From Montifringilla adamsi (taxonomy: Eukaryota; Chordata; Aves; Passeriformes; Passeridae): a stretch of DNA of 64,000 nucleotides. The stretch covers positions 806,001 to 870,000 of the forward strand of contig JAGGNK010008448.1 of assembly GCA_017590115.1 (NCBI GenBank), read 5' to 3'. The notes under the pieces are model-generated. The model had not been told where the DNA came from and did not search any database. It was given only the letters and a program-made list of their open reading frames with translations. This document shows positions 46,561-57,194 of the stretch, piece after piece (positions within the stretch are counted from its first letter, which is position 1; each line of letters opens with the position of its first letter). Position numbers and translations under genes: made by a program.

Positions 46561-47629
46561 CAAACTGTTTTTCTGTTGTTGATGGTGGAGCCATAGCAGA
46601 TTTACAGTGACCAACACTGATGTTAAAATAAATGTGTAATAAGCATATACTTATAAAGTTCCTGGTTGCTAAATTGGCTAAAGAAGTGAATTACTGAGAT
46701 TCCCAGTTCATGGAAATCTTATAATGCAATTGGCTGGAAGAGGAAAGTGAAGCAGAGAAAGAAATTGCCAGCTTGAGCCAGTGTGGCTCAGGAAGAAGTC
46801 ACAGACCTGCCACAGTGGCTTGGAGCTCTGTGTGACCTGGGAGACAGCCACAACCTGCAGAGAGCAGTGTTTGGCCAGAGTTATCTTGCTGGATTCCTGA
46901 GCTGAACAAGGTGGGCTCAGGTCTGTCTTTGTTTTGCTGAAGTCACAGGGAAGAGTGCCACATGCCCATGGCAGAGTTCTCAGCAAGATTTCGTGGTGCA
47001 GGGATCATCGTTACAAAATGCTGTGTGTGCCTAGCAGAATGGGGCTCAGATGGGGCTGCAGACACAAACCCAATCCGGGTAATAACAGCTTGGACTATGG
47101 GTTCATTGGAGTCTGTGAATCTGTACTGAACAGGGGTGCTTTCACCTTTCCACTGACTTGTCTCCTCTCCCAAGACTGATAGGACAGCAAGGGCTCATCC
47201 CAGTAAAATCTCATTTCTGACCACAGGACATCAGATGTGCTCTCTCCCATCTCCTGAAAAATAACATAGGCACTGGAAAATGACCCAACATTAAACAGCA
47301 TCACAGTGCTGGAAGCCTTTTCCCACTCCCAATTTTATGACCTTAATTAACACAGGCCAATCCATAAATCAGATCAACACCAGGAGATAACAATGAATCA
47401 TGCAGAAGGCAGCTTTAATAGGAGCCTAATCCCCCAAAGGAGTGGACAGTACCGGCATTTTAAGTGCACGTGTGAGGTTGAAAGGGAACAGATGTCCAAC
47501 TGGGGCTGCTGCTGGCAAGGGTAAGTCTGCAGGGCTGTTGCATTTCCAGAGAGAAACCTGTTTTGACATCTTAATGGCAAGAGTGTCTGGCAGCAGAGGA
47601 TAGAGTGGTGATAAATGCTGCTTCCCTCC
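46561..47629. other. Intergenic, no gene seen
   Basis: Non-coding. Overlapping ORFs at 46708-46986, 46934-47179 and 46943-47173 lie on opposite strands and are unsupported. Confidence 0.6.
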
Positions 47630-47722
47630 CCGGGTGATTTCTGGGCAAGATGGGGACGCTCTCAGGTTCAGCGTATCTGGCAGAACGCCGTCACCACCTC
47701 GCCGGGGTGTCGAGCAGGTCGG
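47630..47722. promoter_or_regulatory. Isolated CpG cluster
   Basis: Nine CpG dinucleotides lie within about 93 bp, including ACGCCGTCACC and CTCGCCGGGGTGTCGAG, in otherwise CpG-poor DNA. It is weaker than the cluster at 19.8 kb. It may be an orphan regulatory element or a recent G+C-rich fluctuation. Confidence 0.35.
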
Positions 47723-49930
47723 GGCAAGAGGGAAGGAAAGCTGTAGGAGTGACTGTCTGGAGAGCATGAGAAACTGAAAAGGAAATGTAGATGGAAAGGA
47801 AGAATTTCAGGCTTTCCCACCATGACTTCAACTGGTAACTTGCCAGAAGCCCAGCACAGAGTGCACACAGACGCAGACAGAGACTGCCTTCTGTAATACA
47901 GCCCAGGAATGACAGCAGGATTGGCAGGCCCCGGGACCAGCTGGCCCTTACTGACAAGCTCCCTGTGTGTGGGGTGGCTGGTCTTCCTGCAGGGCCTTAT
48001 GTGCCTATTCCAGCTGGGAAAGCCAGCAGCCCATAATTAGGATATTAGGGCTGCTTTCAGTTAGTTTCCTGCTCCCAACCTTGAGTATCTGCTGGTTAAG
48101 TGTGGTTCTGCTTTGAAAAATGAGACAGTGAAACTGTGCCTTGGTTACTATTGCACAGAAAGCCAAATTCACATGCATCTCCCTTACTGGGAAGATGCCG
48201 ACCTGGCCAATGAATCCAGCTGGAACCTGAGAATCAAACTGACTGGCAACTGGCACACAAAGAGTGCCTTTAGATGCCATGCCAGTGCCTAGGCAGGAAC
48301 AGTCTCCAGGTTGCCTGCTCCTGGGCTGGCTAAATCCTTAATTTTACATGTTTGGTTGTGTGGGGCTAAATGGAACAGCAGAGTGGAAATGTATTCTGGA
48401 GAGAGCTGCTGCAGCTCTGCTTTTCCTGAGAGGCAGATCAGATTTTGTGGAGAATCATCACCCCTTTAATGAAGGGTAATTGATGGGCCTGAAGAGGGAC
48501 TTCAGAGTGCAAGCTCCTCCAGTTCTGGGACTGTAAGACCCTTCTGTGTGATCCTTCACACAGATGCCTCTGTCCTGCCGAAGGAGAGGCCATGAGGAGC
48601 CCTTTCCATTGTAATCAGCATCTTGGTGCTCTGTTCAGCAGACTTGGAGGGTGTCCAGCTCCTGCTCTTCCTGAGCTGTAGTCATTGATAGAACTAGTGC
48701 CATGGAAAGGAAACCTTGTTACAACTGGGGACCATTCCAGTATTCCATCAGGGCCTTCACAGTATTCTGCATATCTACAGTATTTCCCTTCCATAGCTGT
48801 GCTTACTCTTGGGACAAGCAGGGGTGGAAAAGACAGAAGATTGTGTACAGTATATTGTGAGAGCAGTGAGCTGGGACATCCTCAGGTCTTCACAAGGGCC
48901 TGCTGTGACCTCACTCTGTGAAGCATCTGTGACTTCTTTAGAGAATGAATCTTGCTGATAGCTGGAGGATGAATATCCCCTAGGGCTGGAGCAGCAAGTG
49001 TTTTTTTGATGGCATTATTTAGCTAAGCAGTTATTGAAGGTGGTAAACAGAAACACTGGCGGAAAAAAAAGGATATATTTTAATTACATCAAAATTTAGA
49101 TCTATCTGCAACAGAATTGCTCTTGGCTTAATTTGCCATATGAAAACATTTTCACCTTTTTATTTAATTGCAAATGTAGGTTCTTTTAAATGAAAATTTC
49201 CATTTTGAAAATAAACTCTGACCTAAATATATTTAAAACAGTCAATATGAAATGTTTCAGCATTTTCAAAATGAGATATTTAATTTTAAGCATTGTCATC
49301 AGAATATTTAAAGAAAATGTTATCTTTTTCTTTTTTAACCTATTTAACCTAATTTTTTCAGTATCTGCAAAGCTCCTTTAAAGATACGGCCTAGTCTAGA
49401 ATAAGAGAGTTTAGCCTTGAAGCCTCTTTACTCTCAATAATATGAAGTAGAATATGTAAATGTGTATAGACCCCATGTGGTAGAATACTTTGGATTCCCA
49501 GTTTTGTTGCTTTGTAAGGCTTCAAATGCAATAACAAAGCTGGAGACCCAGGCGTTGTGGAAACCTCAGTGAAACTTTCAGCCAGTGGTTCTCTCACGAA
49601 GACCTCACTGTATTCTCTGTGGTGAATATTTGGCATCATAAATCCGGCGCAGTCTGCCTGCCAAAAAGCTCATGGCCTGATGATGCGGCTGGAGCCGTGC
49701 AGCTGTCCCTGCACACATCTCTGGGAGGGCTGAAGGCAGCTGGCCCCAGCCACCACGGAGTCACGGAAGCTGGGAGCAAAGGCACCAACTGCCTCTGCTT
49801 GAATCTCCACCCTGTAGGTCTGTATTTCAGCCCACAGCAGCATCTGCAGTGCCAAGGTCCTTCCCTGCCCAAAGTCTCTTCTAACCATTGCCCTGGGCTG
49901 CCAGGTATCCACAGAGGGACATTGCTACAA
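47723..49930. other. Intergenic, no gene seen
   Basis: Non-coding. ORFs at 47691-47957, 48005-48280, 48685-48921 and 49619-50017 are unsupported. The stretch 49060-49390 is A+T-rich with many TTTAAA/AATTT runs and no repeat unit. Confidence 0.6.
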
Positions 49931-49945
49931 GGGTGGGTGGGTGGG
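49931..49945 (+). other. Canonical G-quadruplex motif
   Basis: GGGTGGGTGGGTGGG: four G3 tracts joined by single T loops on the plus strand. This loop length is known to give very stable parallel quadruplexes. No gene start was recognised next to it. Confidence 0.85.
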
Positions 49946-52900
49946 CAGAGCTCTGGTTTTCTTTTTGCTCTTGTTGCTGTGGTCTGTCTCCAAGGATTGC
50001 ATGTGTTTCCACCCTAAAGCTGTCTTCAAGTACTCTGTATTTAGGAAGAGGGTAAAGGACCTATTTTGGTTTATAACACATAACTTCTATTCCTCCCCAG
50101 AGTCTCATAAACAAATTTCTCATTGAGTTACTCCCAAAATAGATCCTGCTCTCTCAGCTACCCAAAAGCAGTCCCTGAATTTGTTTCTTCTCCTCAGTTT
50201 GTGGGTTTTCTTTCAGTTCAGCCCCATGGGTATCAGGAAAGCTCATGGAGCACTTGCAAAGCTCTGCCAACCAAAACTGGATTTATTATAGATTGATTTA
50301 AGAGTTGCCTGAATGACTTGGAAATTCAGGGACAGGAACTGTACAAACACTTGGCAAAGACACATAGGAGGGTTTCCTCATCTGCAGATCTGATCAGGCA
50401 GGGAGTAGTAGATTTTTGTGAGCAACAACTGTAGTGTGAAGTGGAAAAGCCTGAGTGGGGAACATTTATAGCTGAGCTTTATAGTTTGAGGGGATACACT
50501 CATAATGCCTCAAACCCAATGGAGGTTTCCTTTCCAGGCCTTTACTGCGACTGGTAGCTTTGCTTAGCAAGACTCACGCTGCAATATGTGTTTCCTTTTT
50601 TTTCTTTTTTCCCCCAACATCAGCCCTGGCATCCAATCGAAAGTAGTTACTAAGTCTGTGAGACAAGCAAGAGAAAGATCCTGTCAGAGGTGTCCAGCTA
50701 TCTATTATCTGAATAGACTGCAGAGGAAGCACTTGTGCTCTCCTCTGGCCCTTGGAGACCCTTGATACATGCTTCAGGAGTGATGTTTTTGTTTTGAGTG
50801 TCTTAAGGAGAATTCCTGCCCTACCTTAAAGTTACATCGCTGCCTGATAGATCTAGATGGGAGATCTACCATTTGGAGATTTCCAAATTAATTTATCTTT
50901 TTCCCATGCTTTTCTATAGCTGATGTGGTCACACACAGTTCATATTTTTTTCAAGTTCATCCATCTCAGGTGGGGTGAGGCTCAGGCAGTACTCAAACCG
51001 GGGGTGAGCGCATCATGGATATGTCCTACATGTGTAGAGGGAGAAGAGAACATATGATTAAAACTCAGAGCAGTCTAGAAGTCCCTGGCTAGAGGATGGT
51101 GCCCTGGAGTATTCTTCACTGGTTTGGGAGGGTGGAAGAGGATGGCATTTTCCCTTTGGACACCCTGGAAAAAGACCATGTCAGTGCCCTGTGCTGAGAG
51201 GAGCTGGATGGGCTGGAAGCCAGCAAGGAGGTGCAGAGCTTAAGGCCTGTGGGATGTCCAAGAACGTGTTTCTCCTCTACAGTCCTGCTGCTCTGTAATT
51301 TCTGCCCTGCAACTTTGCAGTGTAAAACAGAGTCCAAGCAGAAATGTGCACTCAATATCCTTGCATTAATTTGAATTTGGGTGGAGGGAGCTGCTGATTG
51401 AAACCCTCCATTAAAACAATGGGTAGGGCTGGGTAGCAGATGTGCTCATGCTGCTCATTTAGACAGCCTTTCTTATGGAGCATTCCATAAATGCAGCTCT
51501 AGCCAGGGCTCCGTGGTGTGCTGCAGATGGGAAAGTGGGACCCTGGCTCTGTGCCTGGGGCTGCAGGGATGGAGTGGGGAGGTGCAGCACACAGAGGCAG
51601 CAGGCACACAGACCATGCCAGTGGCTCCATCCTGCTGTGCCAGCAGCCCTGGGTAGAATGGGCAGTGCAGGAATGGACCCTGCTTTCAGCAGAGGAAGCG
51701 ATGGCATGAAGTGTGCAAACCCATGGTGGAACATGGGGACAAAAACCTACCTGCCTGCTGCCTGCAGAGGGTTCAAGGGCAAGGTAAGACAGACACAGCT
51801 CATGAAAGTGGCACCTTTCTTATTGTGTTTCCCCTTCAGAATCCAGATTATTTGTACCGTTTGGAAGGCAATGGCCCTACTGATGCAGAATAAGCACTCA
51901 CCAGCTCTTCAGTCTCTGCAGCCAACTTGCATCCATCCAGGAGGGCAAGCTTGACTTTGGGGCCAGGAGAGGTGGCTGTGATCTGTGTGCCAGAAATGCT
52001 GCCTACATGACTGGCTAGGAGGGAGCTGGGAACCCCAGCTGCCTGTGCCTAGTCCTCAGTGCAGATCTAAGCCAAGGCACGTTTTCACCAGAGCAAATTC
52101 ATAGCTCTGGTGTTTATTCTGGTATGGGACATTGGCTCCTTTGGAAATGAGCCAGGAATTCCTAACATATGTAAGTAAGAGTTAACTGCACATTTGCTGT
52201 TTCACAACCAGAAGGTTGTACATGTTGGAAATAGGGCTGCAGCTTTATTCACCTCTGAGAGCCAGGATGGGGCAACTTGCATGGGCACACTCTCAAATAC
52301 ATTTGGGACTGCATGAATGACTCTCTGGGTTTTTCTGCTCTACTCTCCAATGATGTCTTTCCTGCCCAGCCAAATTTCCCACTGGTTTCAGAAGAGGAGT
52401 CTTCAACCATTTATATTAAATAATTTCCCATTGTCAACAGGAATTATTCATTGCTGTATTACAAGGAAAAATGTAAACAGCAGATAAATCTGCCACTCCA
52501 AAATATTTCTAAGATAACATATCAAACATTAATTTGGCCTCTAGGCCATTTTTTTTTTTTAGAAAAAAGAAAAAACTTGAATACTGTCTTTACAAAAGAG
52601 GCCTTTGATGTATAGCATACATTTATTACTAGTGTATTTTTTCCAACGGCAATGGGATTTTCAACAGCAGTAGGATATGTTTTAATAATTAAAGGGATTT
52701 AGCTTCTCTGCTCAGACAGCCAGCTTCTGTTCTCACTTACAGACTACAAATCATGCATAACTTTAGTGATGTTGATGCTATTAGCTCGGTGCAGACCCAA
52801 GGTTTGTAAGACTTGCAGCAGCCCTTTAGTGGTTTGGTTTGTGGCCATTTCTGGGTGTGTTCCAGTGTTAGCTGTAGCAGAAATCTTGCAGTGCCAAGGG

Positions 52901-53770
52901 GGAGCCAAGCTTGCTGTTATTTCTAGGCCTCTGTGCAAAGTACAGATGCTAAGATAAGCAACAAAGCTGAAACTTTGGTTTTCCCAAAGGGATCTAATCA
53001 GTGCAAGAGGATCAAGCTTAGAATTTGAGTCTGGCATTTCTATGTGGCCACCCCATAGCACGGGAAAGTCAGATCTAAGTTTTGGTTCACCATTCAAATG
53101 GGATTGGGTGTTTGAGAAGCACAGATTTTGGGAGGTACCCTCCAAAACTTGGCAGTATTTAGATCTGGAGGTTTGATTCAGGTCTAAGTGTAAATGCTCA
53201 GTTCAATTGGATGTCACCACTGTCTTCCCTCTGTGGAAACATCCTTTGCTCTTCTAACTTTTCCTGACTCCTGTCAAACACCAGACAGAGATCTTGCTTG
53301 TCTTTGCCTCCCTAGCTCACCCACAGCAGCCCCCCCAAAGATAACATCCCATTCTACATCAGTTCTGGAATCAGCTAATGTGCTGTTAATTTCATTCTTC
53401 TGTGCATATGGATTCATGACTTAAAAATGATCTTTTTTTACCAGAGGATACATCATTATCCTAATTTCTATTACATGGTGCTTGACTAATTCCCCAAAGT
53501 AGTGTCAGTCATATATTTTCTGCATTTTGAAGTGATTTCCAACTAGTCTGACTGTGGTGGTTCCCATCATTTGTATGTGTGTATAGTTAGCTCCTGACTT
53601 CCACTCCTGAGGCTCCTGTGGAAATTAGTTCCAGAGGGTAATGATGTGTTTAGTAATGAGATTTACACCACAGGGAAGAAATGAAATCAGGTCACTGGTG
53701 CATCCATCCAGGATGTTCCTGCCATTTAGCTTCCTCCAAAAATAAGTCTCAACACAGGTATCAACTGCAG
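49946..53770. other. Intergenic, no gene seen
   Basis: Non-coding. The 159-codon ORF at 51475-51954 and the 133-codon minus ORF at 52744-53145 resemble nothing known and overlap other frames. A T-rich run followed by an A-rich run lies at about 52550-52575. Confidence 0.55.
52086..52112. repeat. Perfect hairpin, 9-bp arms and 9-nt loop
   Basis: CACCAGAGC (52086-52094) pairs with GCTCTGGTG (52104-52112). The stem does not extend further, so it is too short for a microRNA precursor. Confidence 0.8.
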
Positions 53771-53779
53771 ATTCTTGAG

Positions 53780-53801
53780 CTCAGGAATGTGCATTCCTGA
53801 G
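53780..53801. promoter_or_regulatory. Inverted pair of TEAD/M-CAT sites
   Basis: CTCAGGAATG and CATTCCTGAG are perfect inverted repeats separated by two bases. Each arm carries the TEAD core (GGAATG/CATTCC), with M-CAT CATTCCT on the right arm. A 10-bp perfect arm is unlikely to be trivial, but function is unproven. Confidence 0.4.
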
Positions 53802-53910
53802 AGAGTTTCCTGGCAGATCAGCTATGAAAGGAGGTAGATTATAAATAAGACATTTCAGAAAATATTCACTGCAAATGGGCAATTTCATAATCCTCCTCCT
53901 TCTTGCAGAA

Positions 53911-53982
53911 GAAAAAAGAAAAAAGAAAAGAAAAGAAAAGAAAAGAAAAGAAAAGAAAAGAAAAGAAAAGAAAAGAAAAGAA
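53911..53982. repeat. (AAAAG)n microsatellite, about 14 units
   Basis: It begins with irregular GAAAAAAG units, then AAAAG repeats without interruption to 53980. The tract is pure purine on the plus strand over more than 70 bp. It is likely polymorphic in length. Confidence 0.97.
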
Positions 53983-55096
53983 TCAGATATTTTCCTTAGG
54001 TGTTTCCTGTGTATTTCTCACAACCAGAAGACATTTGTAACATGACCTCTTGTACCAAAGAGCAAACCAAGAAGGACCAAGGCTGGTGTGTGGAGCTGTT
54101 TCAGCCTGCAGTGTAGTGTCCTCCTTTCCAGCCCTGCCACAGAGGAAGGCTTGAGGGCTTGCAGATATCAGAGCAGAGCAAGTAGGAGGGCAGTGAATTG
54201 TTGCATGACCTTGTGCAGGAGCCAAATTAAGCAAAGTTTACATCCCTATCTTGGCTGAGGAACAATTTTTTTTTCAGTTGAAAAAAAATCTATTGGTCCA
54301 TCCGTTCAGCCAGAGATAGCAACAGCAGCTATTCCTAGGAAACTCCATCTGCTTTCACATTCTTCCTATCTCCTGCTTCGAGCCCATGGCGCTTCTCCAA
54401 CATGGCTTGAAACGGAGATCTTTAAAGCTAAGCTTTTTGTGTAGCTTGTGGGTATAGGTGGATTAATTCAGTGGTAGAAGGCAGGACCTCCCAGCCCTGC
54501 TGTTGACTCCTAGGTGGTTAACACATTTAACACTTTGGGGCCAGCTTTGCACTGCTAGAGGGCTGCCATGACTTTGTTTGGGTGGCATCTGGTCTTAGGC
54601 TAGGGAAGTAAAAAACTGATATTTTTGCTGCCCTGGGAATTTGTCACTTAAACTCTGTCCATTGTCACATGAACTGCTCCATTTATATCCTTATGCTTAC
54701 GACTTTTTATAACTGCAGAGAAAATACCCAGAGCCTATTTCCCACCCCAGACATAGCAGAAGAGTGACTCTGTGGTGATTGCCGCCCTTTCTCTCTTTAG
54801 CAGGAGGATCTTGTGTGTTTGATTTGCTGCTGCTCTCCTGCTGGAAAGACTAAAACAGCCCCACTGGGAGGGCTGGTTTTCCCTGCCACAGCAGTGGTGG
54901 AGCGTGTGTGGGGCTGTAAATAAAGCAGGCTGGAGCTGCCGTGGGGCTCACAGGCACAGTGGCCATTGTTGTGCCTGCAGTGAGATTGCCCTTGATTCTT
55001 TTGTGCTGAGCAGAATATGATGTGAGCCAACACAAATGGCTCTCACATGTTTTCATTGGTGTAAATGAGGCATTCAAGTATAAAATGAGGCAGTTG
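53983..55096. other. Intergenic, no gene seen
   Basis: Non-coding. ORFs at 53983-54234 and 54797-55033 are unsupported. Confidence 0.6.
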
Positions 55097-55183
55097 CAAG
55101 CTGATCAGCTTGAGAGCTGAGGCAGAAAGCTCTGGATAAGGGTAATCGCTTTGGACAAGGGTAATAGCTTTGGACAAAATAAT
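55097..55183. repeat. 16-bp palindrome followed by a 19-bp tandem repeat
   Basis: CAAGCTGATCAGCTTG (55097-55112) is a perfect palindrome. Twenty bases on, TGGATAAGGGTAATCGCTT (55133-55151) is repeated as TGGACAAGGGTAATAGCTT (55152-55170), with a partial third copy TGGACAA.AATAAT to about 55183. Confidence 0.85.
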
Positions 55184-57170
55184 GTGTGCCTCATTGATGA
55201 GCCCTAGAAAGGCTCACGCTGATTTGTGAAACAGATCTTTAAATTATCTTCTGTAGGCAGAGCTGGTTAGAAAACCTTTTAAATGAAAGTAAAAGCTTTC
55301 TGTCAAAAATGAAGTTTTTCACCAGAATGAAATAGGGTGTAATTGCAGGTTTTGTTTCTCTCAAACAGCTTTTTAAAAAATAATTTCATTTTCATGTGGA
55401 AGTGTTACCTCTGCTCAGAAAGTAATGCTTGCACACAGTTCCACTGCTTTGTTCCAACTGGCAAAGTTAGAATAAAAAAAATTATCTGGTTTCCAGCTGA
55501 CAAGAGTTTAAGGACAGTTAGAGGATGGGGAACAAAGCAAGTCTTTGTTTTCTCACCCTTCCCCCTGCCTGTGCCCATTTTTTTTTTCTAATTTTCCTAT
55601 AGGGAAGCCATTATTTCTTGATGGGGAAATCTGGAATGAAGTTTTCTTGGAAATTATCTTTTTCCTAGAGAATAGAATTTTGTTTGTAGGATCTCAGAGA
55701 TTCAGATTGAGATTCTGGCCCCATCTCCTCTTATGGTATGTTTCATTCCAGACCTGACAAAGGTACCTTTTCCCACTGAAATTCTTTCATTCGATTGACT
55801 CAAAAGTCACCAGCAAGAATTTCAGTCAAACATGCTTGTGTTACCTACTTATTTAGTCAAAGGATCAGAACGTGTTAAGAAAGGTTTCTCACCTTGACAA
55901 AAAGGGAAGAAAGGAAAAGTTAGGTGCTTCTAAAGAATGGGAACGTACTTTGGCTAACACCAGGGTGATTTCAGCAGGCTCAGAGATACTGTCCAGTCTG
56001 TCCAGCAGGCAAAGTGTGAGCAGGCAAAGCGCCTTTAGGGGCTGCCTCTGAGCTAATAATAACAGTACAAACTGTTGGCAGGATTTACTGGCTTGTGTGG
56101 ATGCTGCATGAGCTTCTGGTGAGTTACCTGTCTAGCCAACCCACTGCCATGAGACCTGTCTGATAATACCTCATTATCTGCCAAGTGCAAGATCACTTCT
56201 CAATGACCTTTCCTTTTGTTCTTACACCCTGCCCATGTACAGTGTTCTGGCCTTCACAAATATATTGTTATACAAGTTGGTGTTTTGTTTAGGTCAGCAT
56301 TCCCCCCTTACTCTGGCTAATTAATAGCACAGTGAACTTCAGGCTGCTGGTTCATGTAACACACAACTGAACTGGTGAATTACTATATGTGCCTCCCTCA
56401 TACATGCCATGCTCTACCAATTTCTTCAAACACACTTTAACAAATACTTTAATTTTTTTTAATTACAAAGTTTTAAGGAAAAAAAAAATGAAAACAGACA
56501 TTTTCTAAGCATGTTGTTTGATTTCTAAGGAAAAAGTTTTGATGTAAATAACCCACAGTAACGGCTGTCATGCTATACTTGTTTACAGCTCTATTCCTTA
56601 AGAGGATGTCAGAAAGAAAATGAGACAAGTTTAGAGGACTAGGATGCAGAACTATTGAATTGAAGGTCTGTCTGTGTCTCAGTGTTGCAAAACTCACATT
56701 TCGCATGTTATAAATCTGGACTGGAATTTTAGCCTTTGCTTACTCCAGTCTCAACAGCAAGACCATTAAAGCACTTGGAGAAATCTGATATATAAATTCA
56801 GTAGGAAATGATCTGAGATTTCTCCATACTTAGAAGTTTTTGGTCGAGAGCTAAAATGACCCATGGGCCACCTTTAAGAACCACTTCTGACTGCACTGTC
56901 TAATTGCTCCTCCAGCAATTAACTCTTAACTCTTGCCTATGTCTTAGTGTGGCCATTGTGGTTCCTAAAAGGAGCTTCCCCCATCAGCAGCAAGGTGATA
57001 CAACAGGATAGGAGATGACACAACGGCAGCTTTCTGTTATGTATGCAAGCAGTCTAAATTCAGAGCCTGAAGTTGCTGTCAAGTTCTTTTCCCCCTCAGG
57101 GCAAAATCATGCGATGAGTAAAAAAAATATTGCTGAGAATGTATGTCTGCCTGAATCTCCAGTGCTCACT
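55184..57170. other. Intergenic, no gene seen
   Basis: Non-coding. Short ORFs only (55343-55591, 55545-55757, 56473-56706). A (C)AGGCAAAG direct repeat lies near 56010. Otherwise plain. Confidence 0.6.
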
Positions 57171-57175
57171 GTGAC

Positions 57176-57194
57176 ATGCAAATTAGCTAATTAG
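57176..57194. promoter_or_regulatory. POU octamer next to a LIM-homeodomain-like palindrome
   Basis: ATGCAAAT (57176-57183) is a perfect octamer. It overlaps AATTAGCTAATT (57181-57192), a perfect palindrome containing two ATTA-type cores, and ends in CTAATTAG. This could be an enhancer core, but A+T-rich DNA gives such combinations by chance. Confidence 0.3.

Noticed and set aside
51475..51954. 159-codon ORF on the plus strand
   Set aside because: No domain, no splice context, and an overlapping minus ORF at 51459-51734 with similar length. Likely chance.
52086..52112. Hairpin as a microRNA precursor
   Set aside because: The stem is 9 bp and does not extend on either side, while precursors need about 30 bp of near-continuous pairing.
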